16,703 nucleotides of DNA from Candidatus Bathyarchaeota archaeon (GCA_030668645.1 DAOVFC010000004.1:1-16703), one strand, 5' to 3'. Counted from the stretch's first letter, positions 1-6,048 are shown. Notes: generated by a model from the letters alone, not told the origin. Program-made: numbers and translations.

Positions 1-1784
1 TTGAACGTTCTGGTGCGCATCGACATGTCCGTGTAGGCTCCGTGTCCTTCCTCGCCGAACTCAACATACTCGAAGCTCTTCCTTTCCTTCATGCCTAACT
101 CAACAAGCTTATCTCTGAACTGTCGGCTTTCCTCCACGGGACAGCGTGGATCGTGAACGCCGTGAATCATGAGCAGCGGGCATCTAAGGTTCTCTGCGAA
201 GTTGAGGGCGCTTCTCTCCTCCCACAACGCGGAGTTTTCTTCGGGGTCTCCCATGTTCATTCTGAGGAAATACTGGAAAAGAGGGGTTGACCGTTCATAC
301 AGTGTTTTGAGACGGGAGATTCCTATCCACGCGCACGCCGCACCCCACAGCGTAGGTTTCTTCGTCACCGCCATGAACGTCATGTATCCGCCGTAGCTTC
401 CGCCGAAAACGCCTACTCCTTTTTCGTCAACGTACGGAAGCGCCTTAAGGTACTCTGCCCCCGCTGCGACGTCCTCGAGGTCTCCTCCACCCCAGTCCAT
501 GAGGTTCATATCCTCAAACTCCTTCCCGTATCCGGTGCTTCCTCTGACGTTAGGTTGCAACACAACGTAGCCCTCGTTCGCCAGAATCTGTCCGAACATG
601 TTGAAATTCAGAAAGTGCTGACCGGACGGACCGCCGTGAACCATGACGAGCGCGGGCAACCTTTCACCGCTGGGAACGTGTTTCGGCTTGTACAACACAG
701 CGGCTATTTTAAGCCCGTCACACGATTTATATTTAACATACTGTGGAACGACGAAGAACTCGGGATCAACGTTTCCGTACTGCGGTTCGATCAGCGTTTC
801 AATCTCGTTTTTCTCGAAATCGTACGCAACGATGGAGCTCGGAATCGTCGGAGTGGTCAGCGTGGCGACTAGATACCTGTCGTTTAACGCCAATTTTGCC
901 CCCGCAACCACACCCTTTGGAAAGTTTAAAACATTGCAACCGCCCGTTTCTAGGTCATAAACTACTGGTGTGACTGTTGCTTCGCGGTTCCTCAGACACA
1001 CAAGTTTCTTCCCGTCCTCAGTAAACGCCGCTGCGGTTTCATCGTGTTTTGCCTCGCCGAGAAGCTGAACTTCTTCAGTCGTAGCGTCATAAACGCCGGC
1101 TTGATCCACGCCGTTTGCGTTGGTCGTGAAAGCCAACAGCTTACCATCCTTACTCCATTCGGCTACGTCCTCCATTGAACCTACTTTGATGCAGATGATC
1201 TTCCTTCTCTCGTTTCCATCGGCTCTAACGAGCCAAACGTCAAGGTTTTGCAGATTCTCCGTTTCGTTAACGCCGTATGCAATCCAATCGTTTTCAGGGT
1301 TCCATGCAACCTCTCCAAAAGTGGGGTTCTTATGGTTTGTCAGCTGGACGGTTTCCTTCTTTTCTATGTCCAGCCTGAACAGGTTGAGCTGCCCCTTTCG
1401 GGTTGAAGGCATCAGAATATACCTGCCGTCGGGACTTGTGTCCCCGAGGTAGTCCTGGTGTTTCGGAGTGTCTGTCAGCTGCTCAACCTCTCCTGACTCG
1501 ATGTTAATCTTGATCAGATTATGATTTTCGTCGCCCTCCCTATCTTTCGCAAAGACCAGATTCTCATCATCTCTCAGCCAGACAAACCCAGCGCGTATGG
1601 CTCGAGGGCACTCCCCGTGGCTGACCTGTCTGATCTTCTTGGTTCTAAGATTCAGCGTGTACAGTTCAAGAATTCCTGTCTTGTCCCAATAGAACGCCGT
1701 GCTGTCTTTTGAGTGACTCACTGTGGGGAGGTAGATCTGCGGAATCTTCGCCAGATCTTCTATCGTGTACCTCTTTCGCTCCAT
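1..1784 (-). CDS. S9 family prolyl oligopeptidase / acylaminoacyl-peptidase-like serine hydrolase (3' end cut by window)
   Basis: Cytoplasmic serine peptidase of the prolyl-oligopeptidase (S9) family, which removes residues or acylated residues from short peptides. I translated at least 594 residues from ATG at 1784. The N-terminal part (about residues 1-350) has WD/TolB-like beta-propeller repeats (for example LYTLN, LVFAKDREGDEN, TSPDGRYI). The C-terminal part is an alpha/beta hydrolase. Its nucleophile motif is GGSYGGYM with Ser463, the acid is probably Asp545 in HGVHDPRCP, and the His is probably His581 in EEGHGAY; PALVMVHGGPSG forms the oxyanion strand. The triad is complete, so only a few dozen residues should be missing at the window edge. 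A TATA-like TTTAAAAAT lies at 1799-1807 and a weak GAGG precedes the start. No signal peptide is visible. The family is clear; exact substrate and subfamily (acylaminoacyl versus dipeptidyl peptidase) cannot be told from sequence alone. Confidence 0.93.
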   Translation of the reverse strand, partial: MERKRYTIEDLAKIPQIYLPTVSHSKDSTAFYWDKTGILELYTLNLRTKKIRQVSHGECPRAIRAGFVWLRDDENLVFAKDREGDENHNLIKINIESGEVEQLTDTPKHQDYLGDTSPDGRYILMPSTRKGQLNLFRLDIEKKETVQLTNHKNPTFGEVAWNPENDWIAYGVNETENLQNLDVWLVRADGNERRKIICIKVGSMEDVAEWSKDGKLLAFTTNANGVDQAGVYDATTEEVQLLGEAKHDETAAAFTEDGKKLVCLRNREATVTPVVYDLETGGCNVLNFPKGVVAGAKLALNDRYLVATLTTPTIPSSIVAYDFEKNEIETLIEPQYGNVDPEFFVVPQYVKYKSCDGLKIAAVLYKPKHVPSGERLPALVMVHGGPSGQHFLNFNMFGQILANEGYVVLQPNVRGSTGYGKEFEDMNLMDWGGGDLEDVAAGAEYLKALPYVDEKGVGVFGGSYGGYMTFMAVTKKPTLWGAACAWIGISRLKTLYERSTPLFQYFLRMNMGDPEENSALWEERSALNFAENLRCPLLMIHGVHDPRCPVEESRQFRDKLVELGMKERKSFEYVEFGEEGHGAYTDMSMRTRTF

Positions 1785-1911
1785 ACATAAGCCTCAGGAT
1801 TTTTAAACTAAAAACACGTTCCATCCTTAAAAATTATCGTCTGCTATTGATGAATGAAAGCGAAAAGCCTAAAAACCGTATGTCTAACAATCTGATACTT
1901 AGGTGGTTGTC

Positions 1912-2094
1912 ATGGGGAAACTTGAAAGCCAGATCGTTTCGGCTCTGCAAAACTCGGACAAGCCTTTGACGATATCCGAAATCGCCCTTCAGATAGACGC
2001 GTCAGAGAAGAAGGTTTACAGGTCGTTGCGAAAGCTGTTTGCGAAAGGAAAGATTGACGGCAACAATCGACGATACAAGCTTACACAAGAATAG
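1912..2094 (+). CDS. Small winged helix-turn-helix protein (60 aa)
   Basis: Predicted DNA-binding protein consisting of a single winged-helix domain. The motif is a leading helix (LESQIVSALQ), then PLTISEIALQIDASEKKVYRSLRKL as an HTH pair, then a short wing (GKIDGNNRRYKLT). The hydrophobic spacing matches MarR/ArsR-like or HTH_20-type folds that sense nothing by themselves. I chose ATG at 1912 rather than GTG at 1903 because AGGTGG at 1901-1906 gives a Shine-Dalgarno at normal spacing for 1912. A CTAAAAACC box at about 1869-1877 can serve as TATA. It is divergently arranged with the S9 peptidase and ends just before tRNA-Gly on the other strand. Target and function are unknown; it might regulate the divergent peptidase, but that is only proximity. 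Confidence 0.75.
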   Translation: MGKLESQIVSALQNSDKPLTISEIALQIDASEKKVYRSLRKLFAKGKIDGNNRRYKLTQE

Positions 2095-2119
2095 GCACAC
2101 CTTCCGTGTGTGGTTCGTT

Positions 2120-2196
2120 TGGTGCGGCCGCCGGGATTTGAACTCGGGTCGTCAGCGTGGCAGGCTGATGTCCTAACCAAACTAGACTACGGCCGC
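2120..2196 (-). tRNA. tRNA-Gly (anticodon GCC), CCA encoded
   Basis: Folding the minus strand gives a 7-bp acceptor (GCGGCCG/CGGCCGC), an 18-nt D arm, an anticodon arm TCAGC-CTGCCAC-GCTGA with anticodon GCC, a 4-nt variable loop and a T arm with TTCAAAT. The discriminator is A and CCA is encoded in the genome at 2122-2120. The T stem CCGAG/CCCGG holds one A-C mismatch (position 52-62), unusual in an otherwise perfect tRNA. A TATA box ATTTTAAAT (2220-2228 region) lies about 27 bases upstream of the mature 5' end. Confidence 0.95.
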
Positions 2197-2259
2197 TCAC
2201 ACTCAAATTGGAAGTGGGAGATTTAAAATCTTTCTTTGTTTGAGAGGAAAGGGTTAAGA

Positions 2260-2268
2260 GTTTAAAGG
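2260..2268 (+). promoter_or_regulatory. TATA box of the DUF401 membrane-protein gene
   Basis: GTTTAAAGG-type box. The expected transcript start about 25 bases downstream (near 2290) leaves a short leader holding the strong AGGAAGG ribosome-binding site at 2301-2307, which decides the TTG start at 2316. Confidence 0.5.
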
Positions 2269-2315
2269 GTTATCTGTGGTTTTCTAAGATATATGTCTGA
2301 AGGAAGGTTAGCGGT

Positions 2316-3560
2316 TTGGGGTTTGTTGAACCGGCTGCAGCGCTTGTGATTTCTTTCGGTTTTCTCGGAGCAATGTTGTACAGGCGTGTGAATCTTGGAA
2401 TAACCCTGAACGCCACAGCCCTGCTTTTGGCTTTGCTTTCACTCGACTGGCAAGAAATTCCAACGATAATCTACGGAAGCACCGCTGATTTGCTCACGAT
2501 TTCGGTTGTGCTTGCAACCTTCGGGGTGATGCTGCTGAGTCAGCTTTACAAGGAAACAAGAGTCATCAACGATTTAAGCGAGAGTCTAAGCGGAATAATA
2601 AAGAATTCGAAGATTGTGTCAAGCGTTCTCCCTGCGGTTATAGGATTTCTCCCAGTTGCCGGCGGAGCGTTGATGTCAGCGCCGCTTGTGGATTCCGAAG
2701 CTGAAAAACTCGGATTAAGGCCTGAGAAGAAAGCTTACGTAAACTTGTGGTTCAGACACACACTTTTTCCTATCTATCCGATAAGTCAGATTCTCATAAT
2801 CACCGCGGCACTCACGAAAACAGCCATACCTTCAATAATCATACGTCAGATTCCGGTGGTTATCGTCATGATAACTGCTGGATATTTTATTGGTTTCTGG
2901 AAAGCTTCTAACGGAAAGAAAGAAGAAAACTCAAACTTGAAGAACAGCTTGAACTCGAATCTGAAAAGTTTTCTCATCGCTTTCTCTCCGATTCTAACAA
3001 CGATAGTTGTGGTTGTTGGTTTAGATTTAGCTGGTTTCGGCTCATCTAAACACGCCTTCAACGTGCTGGCGGCAACGCTCACAGGATTAATAGTTCTGAT
3101 TGCAATTTCTAAGCCAAGCCTCCAAGTTTTCGCAAAGCCTCTCAGAAACTGGGGGATTTACGGAATCACATTTGCAGCGTACGGCGCATTCTTGCTGAGG
3201 AACGTAACCGTCGCGGCGGGAATCTCAGAAATCTTTGAAGTACTTGTAACAAGCGGGGCCATCGATGTCATTTTGCTGTTAACTGTTGTCCCAGCTGTTT
3301 TGGGGTTCATCACGGGTTCACCTTCGGGAGGAATCGCCATAGGCGTCTCCATCTTAGTCGGAATCCTGACTTTTTCACCTAGAACGGTGGCACTGCTCTA
3401 TATGAGCACTTATCTGGGCTACTTGATCGCACCGACACACCTGTGTTTCATATTCACAGCAGATTATTTCAAATGCACACTTGGTAAAGTCTACAAGTAC
3501 CTGATTCCGTCATTCCTAATATCGTTCGCAACGGCACTGCTGATTTATTTACTCTTTTAG
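2316..3560 (+). CDS. DUF401 family integral membrane protein
   Basis: Polytopic membrane protein of 414 aa, matching the archaeal/bacterial DUF401 (COG1906) family, which is distantly related to ion/carboxylate transporters such as the CitMHS/GntP group; no substrate is established. About ten hydrophobic segments run along the whole length. Characteristic family signatures are FLPVAGGALMSAPLV (about residue 110-125) followed by a conserved charged stretch with NLWFRHTLFPIYPIS, and a second-half repeat with GFITGSPSGGIAIG and YLGYLIAPTHLC. The two Gly-rich re-entrant-like stretches in the two halves suggest an internally duplicated transporter fold. TTG start chosen because AGGAAGG sits 8-9 bases upstream and no in-frame ATG fits. 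It ends 15 bases before the convergent tRNA-Phe. Transport is inference; substrate unknown. Confidence 0.85.
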   Translation: MGFVEPAAALVISFGFLGAMLYRRVNLGITLNATALLLALLSLDWQEIPTIIYGSTADLLTISVVLATFGVMLLSQLYKETRVINDLSESLSGIIKNSKIVSSVLPAVIGFLPVAGGALMSAPLVDSEAEKLGLRPEKKAYVNLWFRHTLFPIYPISQILIITAALTKTAIPSIIIRQIPVVIVMITAGYFIGFWKASNGKKEENSNLKNSLNSNLKSFLIAFSPILTTIVVVVGLDLAGFGSSKHAFNVLAATLTGLIVLIAISKPSLQVFAKPLRNWGIYGITFAAYGAFLLRNVTVAAGISEIFEVLVTSGAIDVILLLTVVPAVLGFITGSPSGGIAIGVSILVGILTFSPRTVALLYMSTYLGYLIAPTHLCFIFTADYFKCTLGKVYKYLIPSFLISFATALLIYLLF

Positions 3561-3575
3561 AATTTGGCTGATAAA

Positions 3576-3680
3576 TGGTGCCGAGGGCCGGGTTTGAACC
3601 GGCGACAACCCGGTCTTCAGCTTCGCCCTCATATGAACCCATGATGAGTCGGGCGCTCTCCCAGGCTGAGCTACCTCGGC
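3576..3680 (-). tRNA. tRNA-Phe (anticodon GAA) with a 28-nt non-canonical intron, CCA encoded
   Basis: The minus strand gives acceptor GCCGAGG/CCTCGGC, a 17-nt D arm (GCTC...GAGC), T arm GCCGG-TTCAAAC-CCGGC, discriminator A and encoded CCA (3578-3576). Without intron removal the anticodon arm does not fold. Removing the minus-strand bases of 3622-3649 joins CCCG to GCTGAAGACCGGG and gives a perfect 5-bp stem CCCGG/CCGGG with loop CTGAAGA, i.e. anticodon GAA (Phe), and a normal 74-nt body. The intron therefore lies between positions 30 and 31, not at the usual 37/38. A TTTTTAAG/CTTAAAAA box at 3709-3716 is the likely promoter, about 33 bases upstream. CAT in the unspliced transcript could mislead a scan into calling tRNA-Met. 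Confidence 0.93.
3622..3649 (-). other. Archaeal bulge-helix-bulge intron in tRNA-Phe (position 30/31)
   Basis: On the minus strand the exon-intron boundaries form a complete bulge-helix-bulge motif. Exon bases CGCC pair with intron bases GGCG as the 4-bp central helix. The two 3-nt bulges are CGA (5' site) and AAG (3' site), and the inner helix is CTCAT/ATGAG, extended by ATG/CAT around a GGTT loop. Cutting both bulges after their second base removes 28 nt and restores the anticodon stem exactly. Confidence 0.9.
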
Positions 3681-3872
3681 TTTCAACAAAATCAAAAGGC
3701 GTGAGGTGTTTTTAAGTTTTCTGAATTAGTGTATATGCGTTATAGAAAAGTATTATGTAACGTTTGTTTTATGAACTCGGATTCGGAATCTTATCTTAAG
3801 ATACATCAGGGTGGGAAACATTGTTTAAAAACCATGTGGCGGCAGACGTACATGCATGTAGGGGGAGATGAA

Positions 3873-4031
3873 ATGAGCGGAAAAAGAGCGGTTATAACGG
3901 TTGAGTTAGTTGATGAAAGCCTTCAAGAAAGAAGTGAAAAAATCGTGCAAGAGCTGCTTGAGTGGTTCCGTGACGTTGTTTGCGTTCCATGGATCAAAGA
4001 AGTGAAAGACATCACAGTTAAAGAAGAATAA
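3873..4031 (+). CDS. Small conserved-looking protein, 52 aa, function unknown
   Basis: Acidic/basic mixed small soluble protein: a beta-strand (AVITVELVDE) followed by a long helix (SLQERSEKIVQELLEWFRDV) and a second strand-like end (IKEVKDITVKEE), so a compact beta-alpha-beta fold is plausible. I chose ATG at 3873 because GGGGGAGATGA directly precedes it and a TATA box TTTAAAAACC lies at about 3823-3832, about 45 bases upstream. The reading frame stays open 48 codons further upstream to GTG 3729 / ATG 3735, and that extension encodes a C2H2-zinc-finger-like pattern (see findings), so a longer 98-100 aa form is a real alternative. It converges with the small membrane protein at 4035-4163, only 3 bases away. 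Function not recognised. Confidence 0.65.
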   Translation: MSGKRAVITVELVDESLQERSEKIVQELLEWFRDVVCVPWIKEVKDITVKEE

Positions 4032-4034
4032 CGC

Positions 4035-4163
4035 CTAAAAAAGCAAACAAGCCGAAAAATAACCTATCAAAGCGAAAGCCAAGAAGCACAAACCCGTCAA
4101 AGCGTTCTCAATTCTCTGCATTCGCTGCACTTCAACGTTTTCATCGCTTTCAGAACTCCCCAA
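4035..4163 (-). CDS. Candidate small single-TM membrane protein (42 aa)
   Basis: Too short for routine ORF calling, but it reads like a real archaeal microprotein: an N-terminal acidic/polar tail (about residues 3-20, ending RMQRIEN) followed by a hydrophobic segment ALTGLCFLAFALIGYFSACL (about residues 21-40). The tail is predicted to lie in the cytoplasm with one membrane helix at the C terminus. The start is TTG at 4163, preceded by GAGTGA; an in-frame TGA lies just upstream, so the frame cannot extend further. A CATAAAATC box around 4205-4215 may be the promoter. Its stop is 3 bases from the convergent stop of the 52-aa gene. No family recognised; GTG or ATG inside the frame are alternative starts. 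Confidence 0.5.
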   Translation of the reverse strand: MGSSESDENVEVQRMQRIENALTGLCFLAFALIGYFSACLLF

Positions 4164-4239
4164 AGATATTCACTCAGATATCCCTTCAAACTTTCTGAAA
4201 GAAAGATTTTATGAATTAGAGATAACTATTTCTAATCAT

Positions 4240-4251
4240 ATCTTAAAGATA
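4240..4251 (+). promoter_or_regulatory. TATA box of tRNA-Val
   Basis: ATCTTAAAGAT, a near-palindrome centred about 29 bases upstream of the mature tRNA-Val 5' end. Confidence 0.6.
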
Positions 4252-4274
4252 TCACAGAGAAAAAGCAGAGTCAA

Positions 4275-4351
4275 GGGCCCGTAGTCTAGTTGGTTAGGAC
4301 GTCGCCCTCACGCGGCGAAGGTCGCCGGTTCAAGTCCGGCCGGGCCCACCA
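4275..4351 (+). tRNA. tRNA-Val (anticodon CAC), CCA encoded
   Basis: Acceptor GGGCCCG/CGGGCCC, 17-nt D arm (GTCTAGTTGGTTAGGAC), anticodon arm TCGCC-CTCACGC-GGCGA (anticodon CAC reading GTG), variable AGGTC, T arm GCCGG-TTCAAGT-CCGGC, discriminator A and encoded CCA; 74 nt plus CCA, no intron. Its 3' end is partially repeated at 5161-5195, which makes it the likely integration site of the VapBC islet that begins 13 bases downstream. Confidence 0.97.
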
Positions 4352-4364
4352 TGAAAATGTTTTC

Positions 4365-4823
4365 TTATGATTTTATGGGGTTGGCAAACTTGACTCCGTA
4401 TTCTTCCAGTTTTTTAAAATGTTTCTCGTCGATTGTGTAGATTAGGCCAGCCGTTTCAACCATGTTCGCGCCTATCATAGCGTCGTTAACGGGGACTGCT
4501 TTTTCTTTTGCCCATCGGACAGAGTTTTGGGAGGCCTCTCTAGAGATTGATAGGAAGGCGATGCGTTTTGAACGGAGAAGTGAACCTATCCTGAATTCGG
4601 CTTGGCTCAAATCTAGAAGCCTTGCTAAGGCTGAAAAGGCTTCCACGACAACTATTGGATTTAGGCTTAAAATGTAGTCTAACTCGCCTTTTAGTCCTCT
4701 CTCTACCAGATCAAGGCATCTGGTGTGATGCGCCTTGTTCGGATAATCTGCTATCATGGAATAGACTATCACGTTTGAGTCTAGTATGGCGAGAGGCTTT
4801 GCTGTTCCAGCTACTCCCGCCAA
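4365..4823 (-). CDS. vapC: VapC-type PIN-domain ribonuclease toxin
   Basis: PIN-domain endoribonuclease of 152 aa, the toxin of a type II toxin-antitoxin pair; such toxins cleave tRNA or rRNA with Mg2+/Mn2+ held by conserved acids. Visible acids: Asp15 (LAILDSNVIVYS), Glu61 (IVVVEAF), Asp114 (VPVNDAMIGA) and Asp132 (IYTIDEKHF), a complete PIN quartet. Start TTG at 4823 overlaps the antitoxin gene by 13 bases; the antitoxin end carries GGAGGAGGAGG, which can drive coupled translation. The stop is only 13 bases from tRNA-Val CCA. The toxin's cellular target cannot be read from the sequence. Confidence 0.92.
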   Translation of the reverse strand: MAGVAGTAKPLAILDSNVIVYSMIADYPNKAHHTRCLDLVERGLKGELDYILSLNPIVVVEAFSALARLLDLSQAEFRIGSLLRSKRIAFLSISREASQNSVRWAKEKAVPVNDAMIGANMVETAGLIYTIDEKHFKKLEEYGVKFANPIKS

Positions 4824-5074
4824 ACCTCCTCCTCCATGATTTCCTCAAGTTTCTCTGGCGGGATGTGCCTTACAGCCTTAACAGGCGTATGAATAGCCCT
4901 CCAAGCGGGATCGTCTTCTACGTTCTCCTTCGCCAAATTGATAACAGTAACCTTAAAACTGCGATCATCGATTGGTTCAAGGATCACCAGATCACCCGCT
5001 TTGATGTTTATCCTTTTTCTAACCCGCTTATCAACCACAATTCTATGTCTTTCGTCAACTTTGCATACAGACAT
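4811..5074 (-). CDS. vapB: VapB-type AbrB/SpoVT-fold antitoxin
   Basis: Antitoxin partner of the downstream PIN toxin. The N-terminal half is an AbrB-like swapped-hairpin DNA-binding domain (CKVDERHRIVVDKRVRKRINIKAGDLVIL). The C-terminal acidic tail (HIPPEKLEEIMEEEVW) should wrap the toxin. I prefer ATG at 5074 (87 aa). The frame opens at ATG 5101, but a TATA box CTTATAAG lies at 5107-5114, so a transcript would be expected to start near 5085, inside that extension. The operon order antitoxin-toxin with a 13-base overlap is typical. AbrB antitoxins usually repress their own promoter; the palindromic CTTATAAG surroundings could be part of the operator. Confidence 0.88.
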   Translation of the reverse strand: MSVCKVDERHRIVVDKRVRKRINIKAGDLVILEPIDDRSFKVTVINLAKENVEDDPAWRAIHTPVKAVRHIPPEKLEEIMEEEVWRE

Positions 5075-5106
5075 GCACTTTCCCACAAAAACATCCCACA
5101 TAACGG

Positions 5107-5114
5107 CTTATAAG
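5107..5114 (-). promoter_or_regulatory. TATA box of the first vapBC operon
   Basis: Palindromic CTTATAAG with GGC/GCC-like flanks. Its distance argues for the ATG at 5074 over the ATG at 5101. Confidence 0.5.
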
Positions 5115-5160
5115 GCTTACGTCTTCCCCAGTCAAAATTATTTAACTCCTCATGTGGAAA

Positions 5161-5195
5161 GGGTTCACCGTTCGAATTTAGCCGGGTCCACCATG
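5161..5195 (+). repeat. Degenerate copy of a tRNA 3' end (probable att remnant)
   Basis: The block at 5171-5195 matches the T-loop-to-CCA-ATG end of tRNA-Val (4329-4353) at 19 of 25 positions, and 13 of the last 14 (CCGGGYCCACCATG). All six mismatches are transitions. There is no matching 5' half of a tRNA upstream and the T stem no longer pairs, so it is a fragment, not a gene. Together with tRNA-Val it brackets the VapBC pair as an imperfect direct repeat about 842 bp apart. Confidence 0.6.
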
Positions 5196-5223
5196 GTTTT
5201 GCAAGCATTGAAACGAAGTCTTC

Positions 5224-5397
5224 TTAGGGGTTTTTCTCGTTGAGGTTACGACTGCTGTTCAGAAACTCTTCGAACTCTTGGATGGACGTGAAGAGATGGT
5301 CGGCGTGGGCTACGATCCAAGGGCTTGGATTCCGGATTTCACATATCACTACGGTGTCTTCATGCTTCATCCTAGCGTAGAAAAGCTCCGGGTACAT
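5224..5397 (-). CDS. Possible small protein or gene remnant (57 aa), unrecognised
   Basis: From ATG 5397 the frame reads as a plausible small folded protein with alternating strand and helix patterns (TVVICEIRN, PWIVAHADHLF, SIQEFEEFLN). The frame extends to TTG 5418. No clear ribosome-binding site or TATA box precedes either start. The opposite strand is also open here (from about 5212 to a TGA near 5458), with protein-like composition, so strand is uncertain. It lies just outside the putative att remnant, so it may be a broken gene end. Treat as tentative. Confidence 0.3.
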   Translation of the reverse strand: MYPELFYARMKHEDTVVICEIRNPSPWIVAHADHLFTSIQEFEEFLNSSRNLNEKNP

Positions 5398-5549
5398 TCC
5401 AGCAGAGAAAAAATGCAAAGAAAGCTGAGAATGCGATGGAGAAGCAACAGTTTTTGATGCGGAGTGTTATGTTTTTTTGTTGAACAGATAAACGAAAATG
5501 TTTATTAAATATTAATATTTGATATAATTTGTTTGTGTGCGTGTGGAAA

Positions 5550-5945
5550 ATGAGAAATTATTCCACTATAGATTCACCGAAATTGCACTCACCGAAATCA
5601 GAGAATGAAATGGTAAACCTTGAAGAGAACTATCTTAATTTTTCATGTGATGAATGCGGGAAAAAATTTCACAAACCTATTTTAGCCATGGTGTCTGCTA
5701 ACGGCGATGTTCAAAAATACTATGCATGCCCCTACTGTTTAACCAAGATAGACGAAGCGAAAACACTGAAAAAGGAAGAAACCATGAAAATTCCAACTAG
5801 AGCCTACGGAAAACCAGAAGCGAAACTTGAAATCGGTACGAAGTGCCAGCATTACTTTGGATATTTGAAGAAACGTCAAAAAAACACGCCGATTCCAGAT
5901 GAGTGCTTAACATGCGAAAGGATGATCGAATGCCTAATCCATTAA
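5550..5945 (+). CDS. Cys-rich zinc-binding protein, function unknown (131 aa)
   Basis: Two separate Cys clusters. The first is a classic zinc ribbon: FSCDECGKKF and YYACPYCLTK (Cys at about 33, 36, 60, 63). The C-terminal segment is a second conserved-looking block, with KCQHYFGYLKKR, then DECLTCERMIEC (single Cys, CxxC and a last Cys), that could bind another zinc or an Fe-S cluster. A linker of charged residues joins them. ATG at 5550 is preferred: a TATA-like TTGATATAATTT lies at 5518-5530, so the message would be leaderless or nearly so; TTG 5529 and ATG near 5610 are alternatives. Zinc ribbons of this kind are common in archaeal transcription/translation accessory proteins, but no specific role is visible. 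It stands alone, 100 bases before the rhomboid gene. Confidence 0.75.
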   Translation: MRNYSTIDSPKLHSPKSENEMVNLEENYLNFSCDECGKKFHKPILAMVSANGDVQKYYACPYCLTKIDEAKTLKKEETMKIPTRAYGKPEAKLEIGTKCQHYFGYLKKRQKNTPIPDECLTCERMIECLIH

Positions 5946-6048
5946 TTGAATCAGCATGATTATTTCACGAATCATCTCTGTGCACTCTGCTTAAATTGGA
6001 AAAGGCTAAATATTCTGGGTCTAAAGGTAACTTTGCAAGTGGTAATGA

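Noticed and set aside
555..973. Overlapping plus-strand open frames of 76-105 codons
   Set aside because: They lie opposite the S9 peptidase, whose catalytic and propeller motifs are read on the minus strand; composition is not protein-like.
1120..1712. Plus-strand frames of 110 and 63 codons
   Set aside because: Antisense shadow of the same S9 peptidase gene.
1709..1969. 86-codon plus frame spanning the S9 start and the wHTH start
   Set aside because: It crosses a promoter region and overlaps two supported starts in another frame; no motif.
2846..3352. Minus-strand frames of 78 and 64 codons
   Set aside because: Antisense to the DUF401 gene, whose hydrophobic segments are continuous on the plus strand.
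3576..3680. Call as tRNA-Met (CAT) without intron
   Set aside because: The CAT lies in the intron; with it kept, the anticodon stem fails and the body is 102 nt.
5008..5208. 66-codon minus frame
   Set aside because: It starts inside the tRNA remnant and runs through the vapB promoter and 5' end in another frame.
4622..5243. Long plus frames opposite vapBC1 (163 and 101 codons)
   Set aside because: Antisense to a clear VapB/VapC pair with full PIN acids and AbrB motif.
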